A DNA stretch of 64,000 bases from assembly GCF_004216955.1 (NCBI RefSeq), contig NZ_SGXL01000001.1, positions 971,925 through 1,035,924 on the forward strand. Direction: 5' to 3'. The position numbers and the translations under genes were made by a program. Under the pieces are notes generated by a model, which made no database searches, was not told where the DNA came from, and was given only the letters and a program-made list of their open reading frames with translations. Shown here in pieces: positions 1-7,554 of the stretch (the first letter of the stretch is position 1; each line of letters starts with the position of its first letter). Origin of the DNA: Fictibacillus sp. BK138 (GTDB lineage: Bacteria > Bacillota > Bacilli > Bacillales > Fictibacillaceae).

Positions 1-129
1 CATACCCCACTTCAGCAGGATGAAAAACCTTTACTAACACATCCTAATATTCGGTAAGCTGATTACTTTACTTTTTGAGGCTCAGTCCCACATAATACGG
101 GTTAAATGATGTAAGGAGGAATATTTACA

Positions 130-1293
130 ATGAATGAATTTATATATTATAACCCTACCCGATTAGTATTCGGTAAAAATCAAATTAAAGCATTAAAAGA
201 TGAACTTGGCCGTTACGGTAAAAAAGTACTCGTTGTTTATGGCGGGGGAAGCATAAAACGAAACGGATTATACGATGAAGTTATGAGTGAATTAAACGAG
301 ATGGGGATGGAAGTAAGTGAGCTTTCTGGTGTAGAGCCTAATCCGCGGCTGTCCACTGTAAAGAGAGGAGTAGAGCTTTGTAAAGAGAACAAAATTGATT
401 GCTTATTGGCTGTTGGCGGCGGAAGTGTCATTGATTGTACAAAAGCGATTGCAGCAGGAGCAAAATATGATGGAGATGTTTGGGACCTCATCACTTTAAA
501 AGCTCAGCCGCAAGAAGCACTTCCTTTTGGTACAGTTCTTACATTAGCAGCTACTGGTTCAGAAATGAATTCAGGATCAGTTATCACAAATTGGGAGACA
601 CAAGAGAAGTATGGTTGGGGAAGTCCGTTAGTATTCCCTAAATTCTCGATATTGGATCCAACTTATACGTTCTCTGTTCCAAAAGATCAAACGATTTACG
701 GAATTGTGGATATGATGTCTCACGTATTAGAACAGTACTTCCATAATGCAGAAAATACACCTTTGCAGGACAGGTTTGCTGAATCCATTCTATTAACGGT
801 CATGGAAACGGCACCTAAGCTGCTGGAGGACCTGGAAAATTATGAACTGCGTGAAACCATTCTTTACAATGGGACGATGGCGCTTAATGGAACCCTCCAA
901 ATGGGTCTTCGCGGTGACTGGGGAAGCCATAATATAGAGCATGCTGTATCAGCTGTATATGACATTCCTCATGCTGGCGGTTTAGCTATCCTTTTCCCAA
1001 ATTGGATGAGACATAATGTAGATACCAATGTGCAAAGATTTAAACAGCTAGCTGTCCGTGTATTTAACGTAGAAACAGAAGGTAAATCAGATAAAGAAGC
1101 AGCATTGGAAGGGATTGACCGGTTATCTGCATTCTGGACATCTCTAGGTGCACCAAACACATTAGCCGATTATGATATAGACAGTTCAAAGCTTGACCTA
1201 ATAGCCGATAAAGCAATGGCTAGAGGTGAGTTTGGCAACTTCAGCAAGCAAAATAAAGAAGACGTATTAAACATTTTAAAAATGTCATTATAA
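130..1293 (+). CDS. Iron/zinc-type alcohol dehydrogenase (YqhD/butanol dehydrogenase family)
   Basis: 387 residues, the usual length of the YqhD/BDH branch of group III metal-dependent alcohol dehydrogenases, cytosolic enzymes that reduce aldehydes with NAD(P)H. The cofactor motif [11 protein letters not shown] lies near residues 97-107 and a GGGS turn near 38-41. The four metal ligands fall exactly where E. coli YqhD has them: D194, H198, H267 and H281. A strong AGGAGG lies 8 bases before the ATG. It is related to the B. subtilis paralogues YugJ and YugK, which also sit near pgi; I cannot tell which one it matches. Substrate is inferred only at family level. A terminator follows at once, so it is probably monocistronic. 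Confidence 0.93.
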   Translation: MNEFIYYNPTRLVFGKNQIKALKDELGRYGKKVLVVYGGGSIKRNGLYDEVMSELNEMGMEVSELSGVEPNPRLSTVKRGVELCKENKIDCLLAVGGGSVIDCTKAIAAGAKYDGDVWDLITLKAQPQEALPFGTVLTLAATGSEMNSGSVITNWETQEKYGWGSPLVFPKFSILDPTYTFSVPKDQTIYGIVDMMSHVLEQYFHNAENTPLQDRFAESILLTVMETAPKLLEDLENYELRETILYNGTMALNGTLQMGLRGDWGSHNIEHAVSAVYDIPHAGGLAILFPNWMRHNVDTNVQRFKQLAVRVFNVETEGKSDKEAALEGIDRLSAFWTSLGAPNTLADYDIDSSKLDLIADKAMARGEFGNFSKQNKEDVLNILKMSL

Positions 1294-1319
1294 AAGAAGG
1301 GGATGTCCCCTTCTTTTTT
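1292..1319 (+). terminator. Rho-independent terminator after the alcohol dehydrogenase
   Basis: Inverted repeat AAGAAGGGGA/TCCCCTTCTT with a 2-base loop followed by a T run. Confidence 0.85.
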
Positions 1320-1352
1320 ATGCAATAGTAAAGAATATTTCGTCTATTCGAA

Positions 1353-1366
1353 CGAAACCGTTTACA
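1353..1366 (+). promoter_or_regulatory. Putative cre (CcpA) site upstream of pgi
   Basis: CGAAACCGTTTACA matches the cre consensus TGWAANCGNTNWCA at 13 of 14 positions (the first base differs). It lies about 30 bases upstream of a weak promoter-like TTGATT/TATAAA pair (1380-1406), a position more typical of CcpA activation than repression. Binding is inference. Confidence 0.4.
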
Positions 1367-1440
1367 TTAATGAGGTTTCTTGATTTGCTGAGTTCCATTG
1401 TATAAAGTGAAAGAATAAATGATTGTTAGGAGGCTTACAT

Positions 1441-2790
1441 ATGACAAAGAAGCTGAGTTTTGATTATAGCAAAGCCCTTTCTTTTATTGGGCAGCATGAA
1501 GTTGATTACCTTACAGGAGCTGTTAAAACAGCACATGAGGCAATCCACGAAAAAACAGGTGCAGGCCATGATTTTTTAGGCTGGGTCGATCTGCCAGAGA
1601 ACTATGACCGCGAGGAATTCAGCCGAATCGTTAAAAGTGCTGAAAAGATTAAAATTGATTCTGATGTTTTGATAGTTGTTGGAATCGGAGGCTCATATTT
1701 AGGAGCAAGAGCGGCGATTGAAATGTTAAACCATTCTTTCTACAACCTGTTATCCAAAGAAGATCGTAAGACTCCGCAAGTATTCTTTGCTGGACAAAAC
1801 ATCTCATCAACCTATGTAAAAGAGCTTTTCGATGTATTGAAGGATAAAGATGTTTCCGTTAATGTTATCTCTAAATCTGGTACTACAACAGAACCTGCTA
1901 TCGCGTTCCGTATCTTTAGAAAGTTTTTAGAAGAAAAATACGGAAAAGAAGAAGCACGCAAGCGTATTTATGCTACAACAGATCAAGCACAAGGTGCATT
2001 AAAAACGTTAGCTAACGAAGAAGGCTATGAGTCATTCGTTATTCCTGATGATGTTGGCGGACGTTACTCTGTATTAACAGCTGTAGGACTTTTACCGATC
2101 GCTGTAAGCGGAGTTAACATTGAGGAAATGATGAACGGTGCCAAAGATGCATCAGTAGATTTTAACAATCCAAACCTAGCAGAAAACATGGCTTACCAAT
2201 ATGCTGCTGTTCGAAATGCATTATACAACAAAGGTAAAACCATTGAGCTAATGGTTAACTATGAGCCGGGCCTTCACTATGTTTCTGAATGGTGGAAACA
2301 GCTTTATGGAGAGAGTGAAGGGAAGGACTACAAAGGAATTTATCCTGCGTCTGTGGATTTCACAACAGACTTGCATTCGATGGGACAATACGTTCAAGAA
2401 GGACGCCGTGACCTTTTCGAAACGGTTCTTTATGTGGATTCCGCACGTGAAGAGTTAACGATTGAAGAAGATGATCAAAACTTGGATAAATTGAACTTCC
2501 TAGCAGGCCAAACAATGGATTTTGTTAATAAGAAAGCTTTCCAAGGCACACTTCTTGCACATACAGACGGTGGGGTACCAAACCTAATCGTGAATATTCC
2601 AGAAATGTCTCCTTACCATTTTGGATACATGGTATATTTCTTTGAAAAAGCATGTGCGGTCAGCGGATATCTTTTAGGCGTTAATCCATTTGATCAGCCA
2701 GGTGTAGAAGCATATAAGAAAAATATGTTTGCTCTTTTAGGCAAACCTGGATTTGAGAAAGAAAAAGAAGAGCTTGAAAAGCGATTATAA
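1441..2790 (+). CDS. pgi: Glucose-6-phosphate isomerase
   Basis: Interconverts glucose-6-P and fructose-6-P in glycolysis and gluconeogenesis, in the cytosol. 449 residues from the chosen ATG, the length of the Bacillus enzyme. The ATG at 1441 is preferred over the upstream in-frame start at 1423 because AGGAGG sits 7 bases before it. The phosphoglucose isomerase signature [12 protein letters not shown] is visible near residues 143-154, and GGRYSVLT near 206-213. Followed by its own terminator, with yugN next, as in B. subtilis. A possible cre site upstream suggests carbon-linked control. Confidence 0.97.
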   Translation: MTKKLSFDYSKALSFIGQHEVDYLTGAVKTAHEAIHEKTGAGHDFLGWVDLPENYDREEFSRIVKSAEKIKIDSDVLIVVGIGGSYLGARAAIEMLNHSFYNLLSKEDRKTPQVFFAGQNISSTYVKELFDVLKDKDVSVNVISKSGTTTEPAIAFRIFRKFLEEKYGKEEARKRIYATTDQAQGALKTLANEEGYESFVIPDDVGGRYSVLTAVGLLPIAVSGVNIEEMMNGAKDASVDFNNPNLAENMAYQYAAVRNALYNKGKTIELMVNYEPGLHYVSEWWKQLYGESEGKDYKGIYPASVDFTTDLHSMGQYVQEGRRDLFETVLYVDSAREELTIEEDDQNLDKLNFLAGQTMDFVNKKAFQGTLLAHTDGGVPNLIVNIPEMSPYHFGYMVYFFEKACAVSGYLLGVNPFDQPGVEAYKKNMFALLGKPGFEKEKEELEKRL

Positions 2791-2798
2791 GAAAAAGA

Positions 2799-2826
2799 AG
2801 TCTGGTCAATAGACCAGGCTTTTTTG
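2799..2826 (+). terminator. Terminator of pgi
   Basis: AGTCTGGTC/GACCAGGCT hairpin with a 4-base loop and a T6 tail. Confidence 0.85.
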
Positions 2827-2916
2827 TTTGGAATGAACAAAGAGCTGCATGCAACATCCCATTTGATTTTTCTTTGTGAAAAAAACAAAAAGGTCGAATC
2901 TAAACATGAACCGCAG

Positions 2917-3001
2917 TTCACCGAACAAAAATCACAGCTCACCGAACAAAAAAGGTAATTCACCGAACAATTTTTCTAACCCACCGAACAAAAATGTATC
3001 T
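2917..3001. repeat. Intergenic direct-repeat array, exact 21-bp period
   Basis: The 9-mer CACCGAACA occurs at 2919, 2940, 2961 and 2982, each exactly 21 bases apart. It is usually followed by AAAA; the remaining bases of each unit vary. A degenerate fifth unit may start near 3002. The array lies between the pgi terminator and yugN. A 73-codon frame through it is judged to be an artefact of the repeat. Confidence 0.85.
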
Positions 3002-3162
3002 CATCAAAAAATATGTCCGCCTCAAAAAGACAACATTACTAAAGTGAAAGCTTTGTACTCTGCTCCTGTATTTTCTGTAATCCAATCCACTTATTAGTGA
3101 GGGTCTTATAATCTATCTATAATTTGGAAAGCCTAAACATTAGAACAAGAAGGAGGGTGAAC

Positions 3163-3567
3163 ATGAAACCGATAAAAAGCAGGCTTGAAAACGAATTGAT
3201 TGCATTGAATGAAGCGGAAGATATTCTCAAAAGTATGGGCTTTTCTTACGGAGGCAACTGGGATTATGATCATGGCTATTTTGATTACAAACTCGATGAT
3301 GAAGACGGATATACATTTTTAAGAATCCCATTTAAGGCTGTTGAAGGGGAACTTGATAAAAGAGATACGACTGTTCAAATGGGTGAGCCATTCTTGTTGG
3401 CACATAAATATCAGATCGGTCTTGATGATCATGCAGGAGCAGGGAACTTATCAGGGAGTGTAAATCAATTTTCGGAGCCTCAGGATCCGGATGCTACAAT
3501 TGATAAAAAGTGGATCGGCATAGCGAAAGAGCTCGTTCAAAAAGCTGAAGCACAGTTATTAAAATAA
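3163..3567 (+). CDS. YugN-like protein
   Basis: 134-residue soluble protein of the YugN family, function unknown. The start at 3163 is chosen because AAGGAGG stands 6 bases before it; upstream in-frame codons lack this. The family is recognised from overall sequence (tyrosine/aspartate-rich GGNWDYDHGYFDYKLDD near residues 30-46) and from its position between pgi and the yugO channel gene, as in B. subtilis. No catalytic motif or membrane segment is visible. It ends in a terminator shared with the convergent yugO. Confidence 0.8.
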   Translation: MKPIKSRLENELIALNEAEDILKSMGFSYGGNWDYDHGYFDYKLDDEDGYTFLRIPFKAVEGELDKRDTTVQMGEPFLLAHKYQIGLDDHAGAGNLSGSVNQFSEPQDPDATIDKKWIGIAKELVQKAEAQLLK

Positions 3568-3602
3568 AAAATAGATGGGCATTGTTTGCCTATCTATTTT
3601 TG
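3567..3602. terminator. Bidirectional terminator between yugN and yugO
   Basis: AAAATAGATGGGCA/TGCCTATCTATTTT hairpin flanked by A and T runs on both sides, so it can end both convergent transcripts. It overlaps the stop codon of the yugO homologue. Confidence 0.8.
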
Positions 3603-4367
3603 CATGAGTTTATTATATAAGCAATTGACCATTTCGTTAGCAGCGAGGTTTGAAGTTTGAATAATATGATCCGCTCCAGCTCTTTTAGCATTAGCTGTTT
3701 GCTCAGAAGTCAGTATTTCAGCATGTATAAGAACTTTTTCATTTAACCCACGTGCAGTTAGAATCGATAAGATAGTGTTCATATCAGCTTCATTTTCTTT
3801 CAAATTAGCGTCTGCCGTAATCAGGACAACCTGCGCTTGATCAATATTTGCTTTCATCCATATTTGATCCTCACTCGCTTTTCCTTGGATAAAATGAACG
3901 CCTTCTTGATACAATGGATTTGATGTTAAAGAATCATCAATGAGAAGAATTTCATAGGTTTCTTTACTTTCCATCATTGCATATATAGTTTTTCGTGCAC
4001 GTTCGTTCCATCCAACAACGATAAAATGGTTTTTATTTTTATACATATTTTTCCCCTCAAAAAAACGATTTTCCTTCTTTACTACAGCACTCGCAAAGTG
4101 AACGGTTGAGAAAGCTAAAAAAGACCCGCCTGAAAATACAAGGATAATAGCAAGTACTCTCACCTCAAATGTATGCGGGGCATAATCGCCATAACCGACA
4201 GTGCCAGCAGTCATAACCGCCCAATAAAAGCCTTCAAAAATAGTAGGAAAAGTCTTTTTTTCTAAGAAGTGTGCTAAAATAGCGCTCAAATATAAGATAA
4301 GCATAAGAATGATGCTTAATCTAATCAGCATAGGCAGTCTTAAATAGGTATGATAAATTCTGAGCAT
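3594..4367 (-). CDS. yugO: Two-TM potassium channel with TrkA-N domain (YugO-like)
   Basis: 257-residue membrane protein. TM1 lies near residues 13-33, the pore helix with selectivity filter TVGYGD near 54-59, TM2 near 71-93, then a cytosolic Rossmann TrkA-N (RCK) domain from about 110 (FIVVGWNERA). This is the architecture of YugO, the K+ channel linked to electrical signalling in B. subtilis biofilms. It is shorter than B. subtilis YugO (about 330 residues) and appears to end after RCK_N, with no RCK_C. The start is set by AGGAGG 7 bases upstream. In B. subtilis yugO is co-transcribed with mistic; here mistic is 2 kb away on the other strand. Confidence 0.88.
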   Translation of the reverse strand: MLRIYHTYLRLPMLIRLSIILMLILYLSAILAHFLEKKTFPTIFEGFYWAVMTAGTVGYGDYAPHTFEVRVLAIILVFSGGSFLAFSTVHFASAVVKKENRFFEGKNMYKNKNHFIVVGWNERARKTIYAMMESKETYEILLIDDSLTSNPLYQEGVHFIQGKASEDQIWMKANIDQAQVVLITADANLKENEADMNTILSILTARGLNEKVLIHAEILTSEQTANAKRAGADHIIQTSNLAANEMVNCLYNKLMQK

Positions 4368-4437
4368 ATGCACTCCTCCTATTATCACTATTGCCAATTA
4401 AGATAGAGGCTTATACGGATAATTCGAAGGGAAACAA

Positions 4438-4467
4438 AAGAAAACTCCGGATAATCTCCGGAGTTTT
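4438..4467 (-). terminator. Terminator of the sigI-like/rsgI-like operon
   Basis: AAAACTCCGGA/TCCGGAGTTTT inverted repeat; on the minus strand it is followed by a T-rich tail. Confidence 0.8.
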
Positions 4468-4472
4468 AAGCA

Positions 4473-5951
4473 TTATGAAGCTTTTTGTGTGCTGAATTCA
4501 GCTGCTGAATCAGCTTTTTGTTCACAATAAGTGTTTTGATTAGTTGTCTGGTCTTTTGCTGCTAATCCTTTCAATTCTTCTGGGGAAACAGCTAAAGACT
4601 GATTTTGTAATAATAAATGATTTTGATTTATAATGGCTAATGCTTGTTTCTTTAAGTCTTCTTTTAGTAGGTTAGAATCACTTTTGATTTTCACTGTTAT
4701 AACGAGGTTATCAATAATGATTTCAATGTAAATCCATTCTTTTGATTCAGGTTCTGTTGTTGGTTCAGGTTCTGTCTGAACAGGAGGTTCCTCTGGATCA
4801 GCAGGGGGAAGATCGACCTTAGGTTTCGCCTCTTTTGGTTTTTCTTCTTTAGGCTTTTCCTCTTTAGGTTTTTCTTCCTTTGGTTTTTCCTCTTTTGGAG
4901 GTGCAGCTGCCGCTGCTGTCAAAGGCACGTCTTTATTCTTGGCCGCTTCTTTTTTAACAGGTTCTGGTGCCTTTTCTTCTTTTTTAGGTTCTGCGGCAAT
5001 AATAGAATGAGTATTCTTAGGTTTTGCTGCCTTTTCTTTACGAGTGTTCTTTACTTTTTCCTGAACTGCAACAGCTGTCTTTTCTTTTACTTCTTCTACT
5101 TCTTCTGCTTTATTATCGAGAATGGGTAGCGGCGGCTCGTATACTTGATCTATTTCTTCTGTTTTAGCTGGTGTTGAAATTTTTTCATCATTTTCTTCTA
5201 GAAGTTCTTTGATCGGTCCAACTTTTTTTGAAATCTCTTCAATGGTATGGCCAGAAACCTCTTTTGCACTAATTTTAATGCCAGATTTCTTGGCAGCTGT
5301 ATAAATAGCATAATGACCCGGTGATATTTTCATTTTTTTAGCTTTTTCACGCTCTTTAGAACTCATAACGATTGTCGTCATTTCGACTGATTTCTTTTTT
5401 GCAGTCTCGGTCATGACCTCATTGACCTTTTCCTTCATTTCTTTTTCCTTATTCTCTGGAATTTCTTCAGAAAGAGTTGTTGTAATAAGGACTTCCTCTT
5501 TGGTTTTTAAATATCCTAGATCTTCACAAGCTTCAAATATAAGGTTGGTCACATAGCCAATCTCTTTTTCCTCCCAATCACCCATATGTTCAAGAACAGT
5601 ATCTCCTTGCTCATTGAAAGATAAAATGCTGAGGACTTGCATTTCTTCGTTGATTTTTAATTCAAGGCTCGGATCCATATCCATTCCGACATAAGCATAC
5701 GCTCCTTCTGTTGACATAGGAGACAAGACTTGAAAGAACAATAGAAAAATAGCTAAAGCTGCTGCAGTTGCAGTTTTCCAGTTGATAAATACAGAGAAGA
5801 TGGAATCTTTCTTTTCTTTAAGAACAGGAATCATGATTTCTTGTCCAACCGTATAAGCAGGATTCGTATTTTTAACCTTCTTAAATTCTCCGCCTTCAGC
5901 CAGAACGATGAGGTGGCGGCTGTTGACTTCTACAATAATCGCTTTGTTCAT
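4473..5951 (-). CDS. RsgI-like anti-sigma factor with Asp-Pro at the usual cleavage site
   Basis: 492-residue single-pass membrane protein resembling RsgI, the anti-sigma partner of SigI. Order: RsgI_N domain (residues 1-45), TM helix about 58-78, an extracytoplasmic domain beginning AYAYVGMDMDPSLELKIN (about 85-102), then a long Lys/Pro/Glu-rich, probably unstructured region with five KPKEE/KPKEA repeats (about 355-380) and a C-terminal globular segment (about 410-490). Characterised RsgI proteins have an autoproteolysed Asn-Pro in the SVDINPS-type motif; here it is D93-P94. Its ATG overlaps the stop of the SigI-like gene by one base (TAATG), so the two are translationally coupled. Assignment is firm at family level; the signal sensed is unknown. 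Confidence 0.83.
   Translation of the reverse strand: MNKAIIVEVNSRHLIVLAEGGEFKKVKNTNPAYTVGQEIMIPVLKEKKDSIFSVFINWKTATAAALAIFLLFFQVLSPMSTEGAYAYVGMDMDPSLELKINEEMQVLSILSFNEQGDTVLEHMGDWEEKEIGYVTNLIFEACEDLGYLKTKEEVLITTTLSEEIPENKEKEMKEKVNEVMTETAKKKSVEMTTIVMSSKEREKAKKMKISPGHYAIYTAAKKSGIKISAKEVSGHTIEEISKKVGPIKELLEENDEKISTPAKTEEIDQVYEPPLPILDNKAEEVEEVKEKTAVAVQEKVKNTRKEKAAKPKNTHSIIAAEPKKEEKAPEPVKKEAAKNKDVPLTAAAAAPPKEEKPKEEKPKEEKPKEEKPKEAKPKVDLPPADPEEPPVQTEPEPTTEPESKEWIYIEIIIDNLVITVKIKSDSNLLKEDLKKQALAIINQNHLLLQNQSLAVSPEELKGLAAKDQTTNQNTYCEQKADSAAEFSTQKAS
4820..4898 (-). repeat. 15-bp coding tandem repeat in the RsgI-like gene
   Basis: About five imperfect 15-bp units encode KPKEE or KPKEA. Such repeats readily change copy number by slippage and would alter the length of the extracytoplasmic linker in steps of five residues. 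Confidence 0.75.
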
Positions 5952-6376
5952 TAGTGTTTTCCTCCCGTGCCCGGCACATATTGCATCAACACTTGATAAT
6001 TTTCAATGAAAATCAATGTTAGTGCGGTTATGTATTCACGCTGCCTTTTCATGGTGAGTTTTTGAACCTGTGATTTTTCATCATGAAGAAGGGGCAAACG
6101 TTTCCATGTTAAAAAGTAGTTTCTCATCTCAGGATCTGCCGCAATTTCTTCCGCAACTTGAATCGCTTGAAGTCTATTTTCTTCTTTTGGTGTACAGGCC
6201 GCTAATTGGCTAAATTCAATATCGAAATCCTTTAGTCTGCTTTTAAAATGAGATATCTCTCGTACAGGGTCTGGATTTGCAGCTTTCTTACACAGACCTG
6301 CCGCCGTTTCTGCGGCTGGAGATTCCTGTATCGGCTGCGAAGATTTCTGCTTTTTGTTAAACCATCGGCGAATCAA
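5951..6376 (-). CDS. SigI-like protein with only the C-terminal (RsgI-binding) domain
   Basis: 141 residues from the TTG at 6376, chosen for AAGGAGGGG 5 bases upstream; an in-frame ATG at 6397 has no such site. Residues about 38-135 resemble the C-terminal domain of SigI: EISHFKSRLKDF, then FSQL, PKEENRLQAIQVA, and the helix-turn-helix-like LTMKRQREYITALTLIF near 107-123. The roughly 110-residue sigma-2 domain that binds core polymerase and the -10 element is absent. Residues 1-37 are a basic, low-complexity leader. There is no room upstream for a lost domain, because the promoter region and the divergent mistic gene follow. It may be a decoy or adaptor for RsgI rather than a sigma factor; that is inference. 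Confidence 0.75.
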   Translation of the reverse strand: MIRRWFNKKQKSSQPIQESPAAETAAGLCKKAANPDPVREISHFKSRLKDFDIEFSQLAACTPKEENRLQAIQVAEEIAADPEMRNYFLTWKRLPLLHDEKSQVQKLTMKRQREYITALTLIFIENYQVLMQYVPGTGGKH

Positions 6377-6554
6377 CTTTACCCCTCCTTCCTTCATATT
6401 TCACTTATGTAAAATAATATATTTCAAGATAATAATAACCAAATTATTATAGTATACTTTTGCTTGGAAATATAGTGAAAAAAGTCACGTCTATCGAATG
6501 TTAGGGAGTTTGATAGTAAAAAGAGATGGAGAAACTGATGAGTGGGTGATAAAC

Positions 6555-6827
6555 GTGAAATATAATAAAGAAGACCGAGAAAAATACAGTGATGCCATCG
6601 ATCGTATGCAAGAAGGTCTGGACAGTATGATTGATTTATATAACGAAGCGGAAGATGATGAGGATCTTATTCAATATGAGGAAGAGGTTATCGCTGCTAT
6701 TAAGGAAGCGAAAGAAACTTTCGGAAACGACTTCATCGATCAAAAGATCAATACCATCGTCAAAGAAGTTCTCTCACTGATGCAGGGGGGACAGACCCGG
6801 GGACAGACCCCAGAAAAAGACAAATAG
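6555..6827 (+). CDS. mstX: Mistic-like membrane-associated protein
   Basis: 90 residues from the GTG at 6555; an in-frame ATG at 6498 would add 19 residues but has no visible ribosome binding site. The core (AIDRMQEGLDSMIDLYNEAE, then about 30 residues on the pair QKINTIVKEVLSLM) matches B. subtilis Mistic, a highly acidic helical protein that associates with membranes without a signal peptide and assists the YugO K+ channel. The chosen start aligns with the internal Met that begins short Mistic homologues. The C-terminus carries GQTRGQTPEKDK encoded by two direct 12-bp repeats. It is divergent from the sigI-like operon. Confidence 0.85.
   Translation: MKYNKEDREKYSDAIDRMQEGLDSMIDLYNEAEDDEDLIQYEEEVIAAIKEAKETFGNDFIDQKINTIVKEVLSLMQGGQTRGQTPEKDK
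6787..6810 (+). repeat. Two abutting copies of GGGGACAGACCC
   Basis: Exact 12-bp direct repeats at 6787-6798 and 6799-6810, followed by one more C. They lie inside the last codons of the Mistic gene and are GC-rich compared with their surroundings. Confidence 0.9.
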
Positions 6828-6888
6828 CCTTTTTGTTTATATGGAACGGACACTTACATAAGTAACAAGGCAGCAGAAACAACACAAC

Positions 6889-6927
6889 TACGCCTAATGG
6901 TTAAATCAAACCATTAGGCGTTTTTTG
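6889..6927 (+). terminator. Terminator of the mistic gene
   Basis: CGCCTAATGGTT/AACCATTAGGCG perfect inverted repeat, 6-base loop, T6 tail. It lies about 60 bases after the stop. Confidence 0.88.
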
Positions 6928-6985
6928 TTGTCTTAGGCTTATAAACTTACAGATGTAACCTGCAAATTATAAAAACAGAGAGGTT

Positions 6986-7336
6986 TTAAAAAATGTACAT
7001 AACGATCGGAAACATGTTCCAGCAAATCCAAAGGGTAAGAACGAAAAGCATAGATACAGGAATAGAAACGGAGTATTGTACCCATACAGGCATGTTTTTG
7101 CTTAGCTGCCAAAGCTTTCTGATTACAAGAATTAAGACAGGCAATGCAAGGAGAAGGAAGAATAACTGTACCCAGGAGACATACGTTGCAGTGTCTGGTT
7201 TTAACGAAAAGAATCCAATTATAAACGTTACAGCAATGACACCATAAGCTGGCCAGGTAATTTGTTTGAACCGTAATGAATCTCCTCTAGTTAAAAGATA
7301 GAAAGCTGCTAAACAAACAATTGTAAAAAGGAACAT
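6986..7336 (-). CDS. Small integral membrane protein, unknown function
   Basis: 116 residues with four predicted hydrophobic segments (about 1-15, 28-45, 52-73 and 85-110) and few charged residues. GGAGGT stands 7 bases before the ATG, so it is very likely real. I do not recognise a family. It lies between the mistic terminator and the divergent histidine kinase gene, with no obvious link to either. Confidence 0.7.
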   Translation of the reverse strand: MFLFTIVCLAAFYLLTRGDSLRFKQITWPAYGVIAVTFIIGFFSLKPDTATYVSWVQLFFLLLALPVLILVIRKLWQLSKNMPVWVQYSVSIPVSMLFVLTLWICWNMFPIVMYIF

Positions 7337-7554
7337 TAGATAACCTCCGATTTGCTATTTTTATTAAACTATTAACTTCTTATGTATTTCATGCTCTATC
7401 TTTTGAAAATCAATATACTTTCTTTTACCTCTAAAACGATAAAACAAATCCCATCTAAAAAATAACACTTGTAATTTTTTGTATTTAATAGAAAAATAGA
7501 GAAAAGACAATTCTTGTAAAATAGCTTCAAAATAAATCAACAGGGATGTAGCTA

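Noticed and set aside
2917-3001. CRISPR array
   Set aside because: Repeat core of 9 bases and spacers of about 12 bases are far too short; no cas genes.
2876-3097. 73-codon open frame with repeated SPNK motifs
   Set aside because: It is the translation of the 21-bp direct repeats (21 is a multiple of three, so the frame stays open). No ribosome binding site before its GTG.
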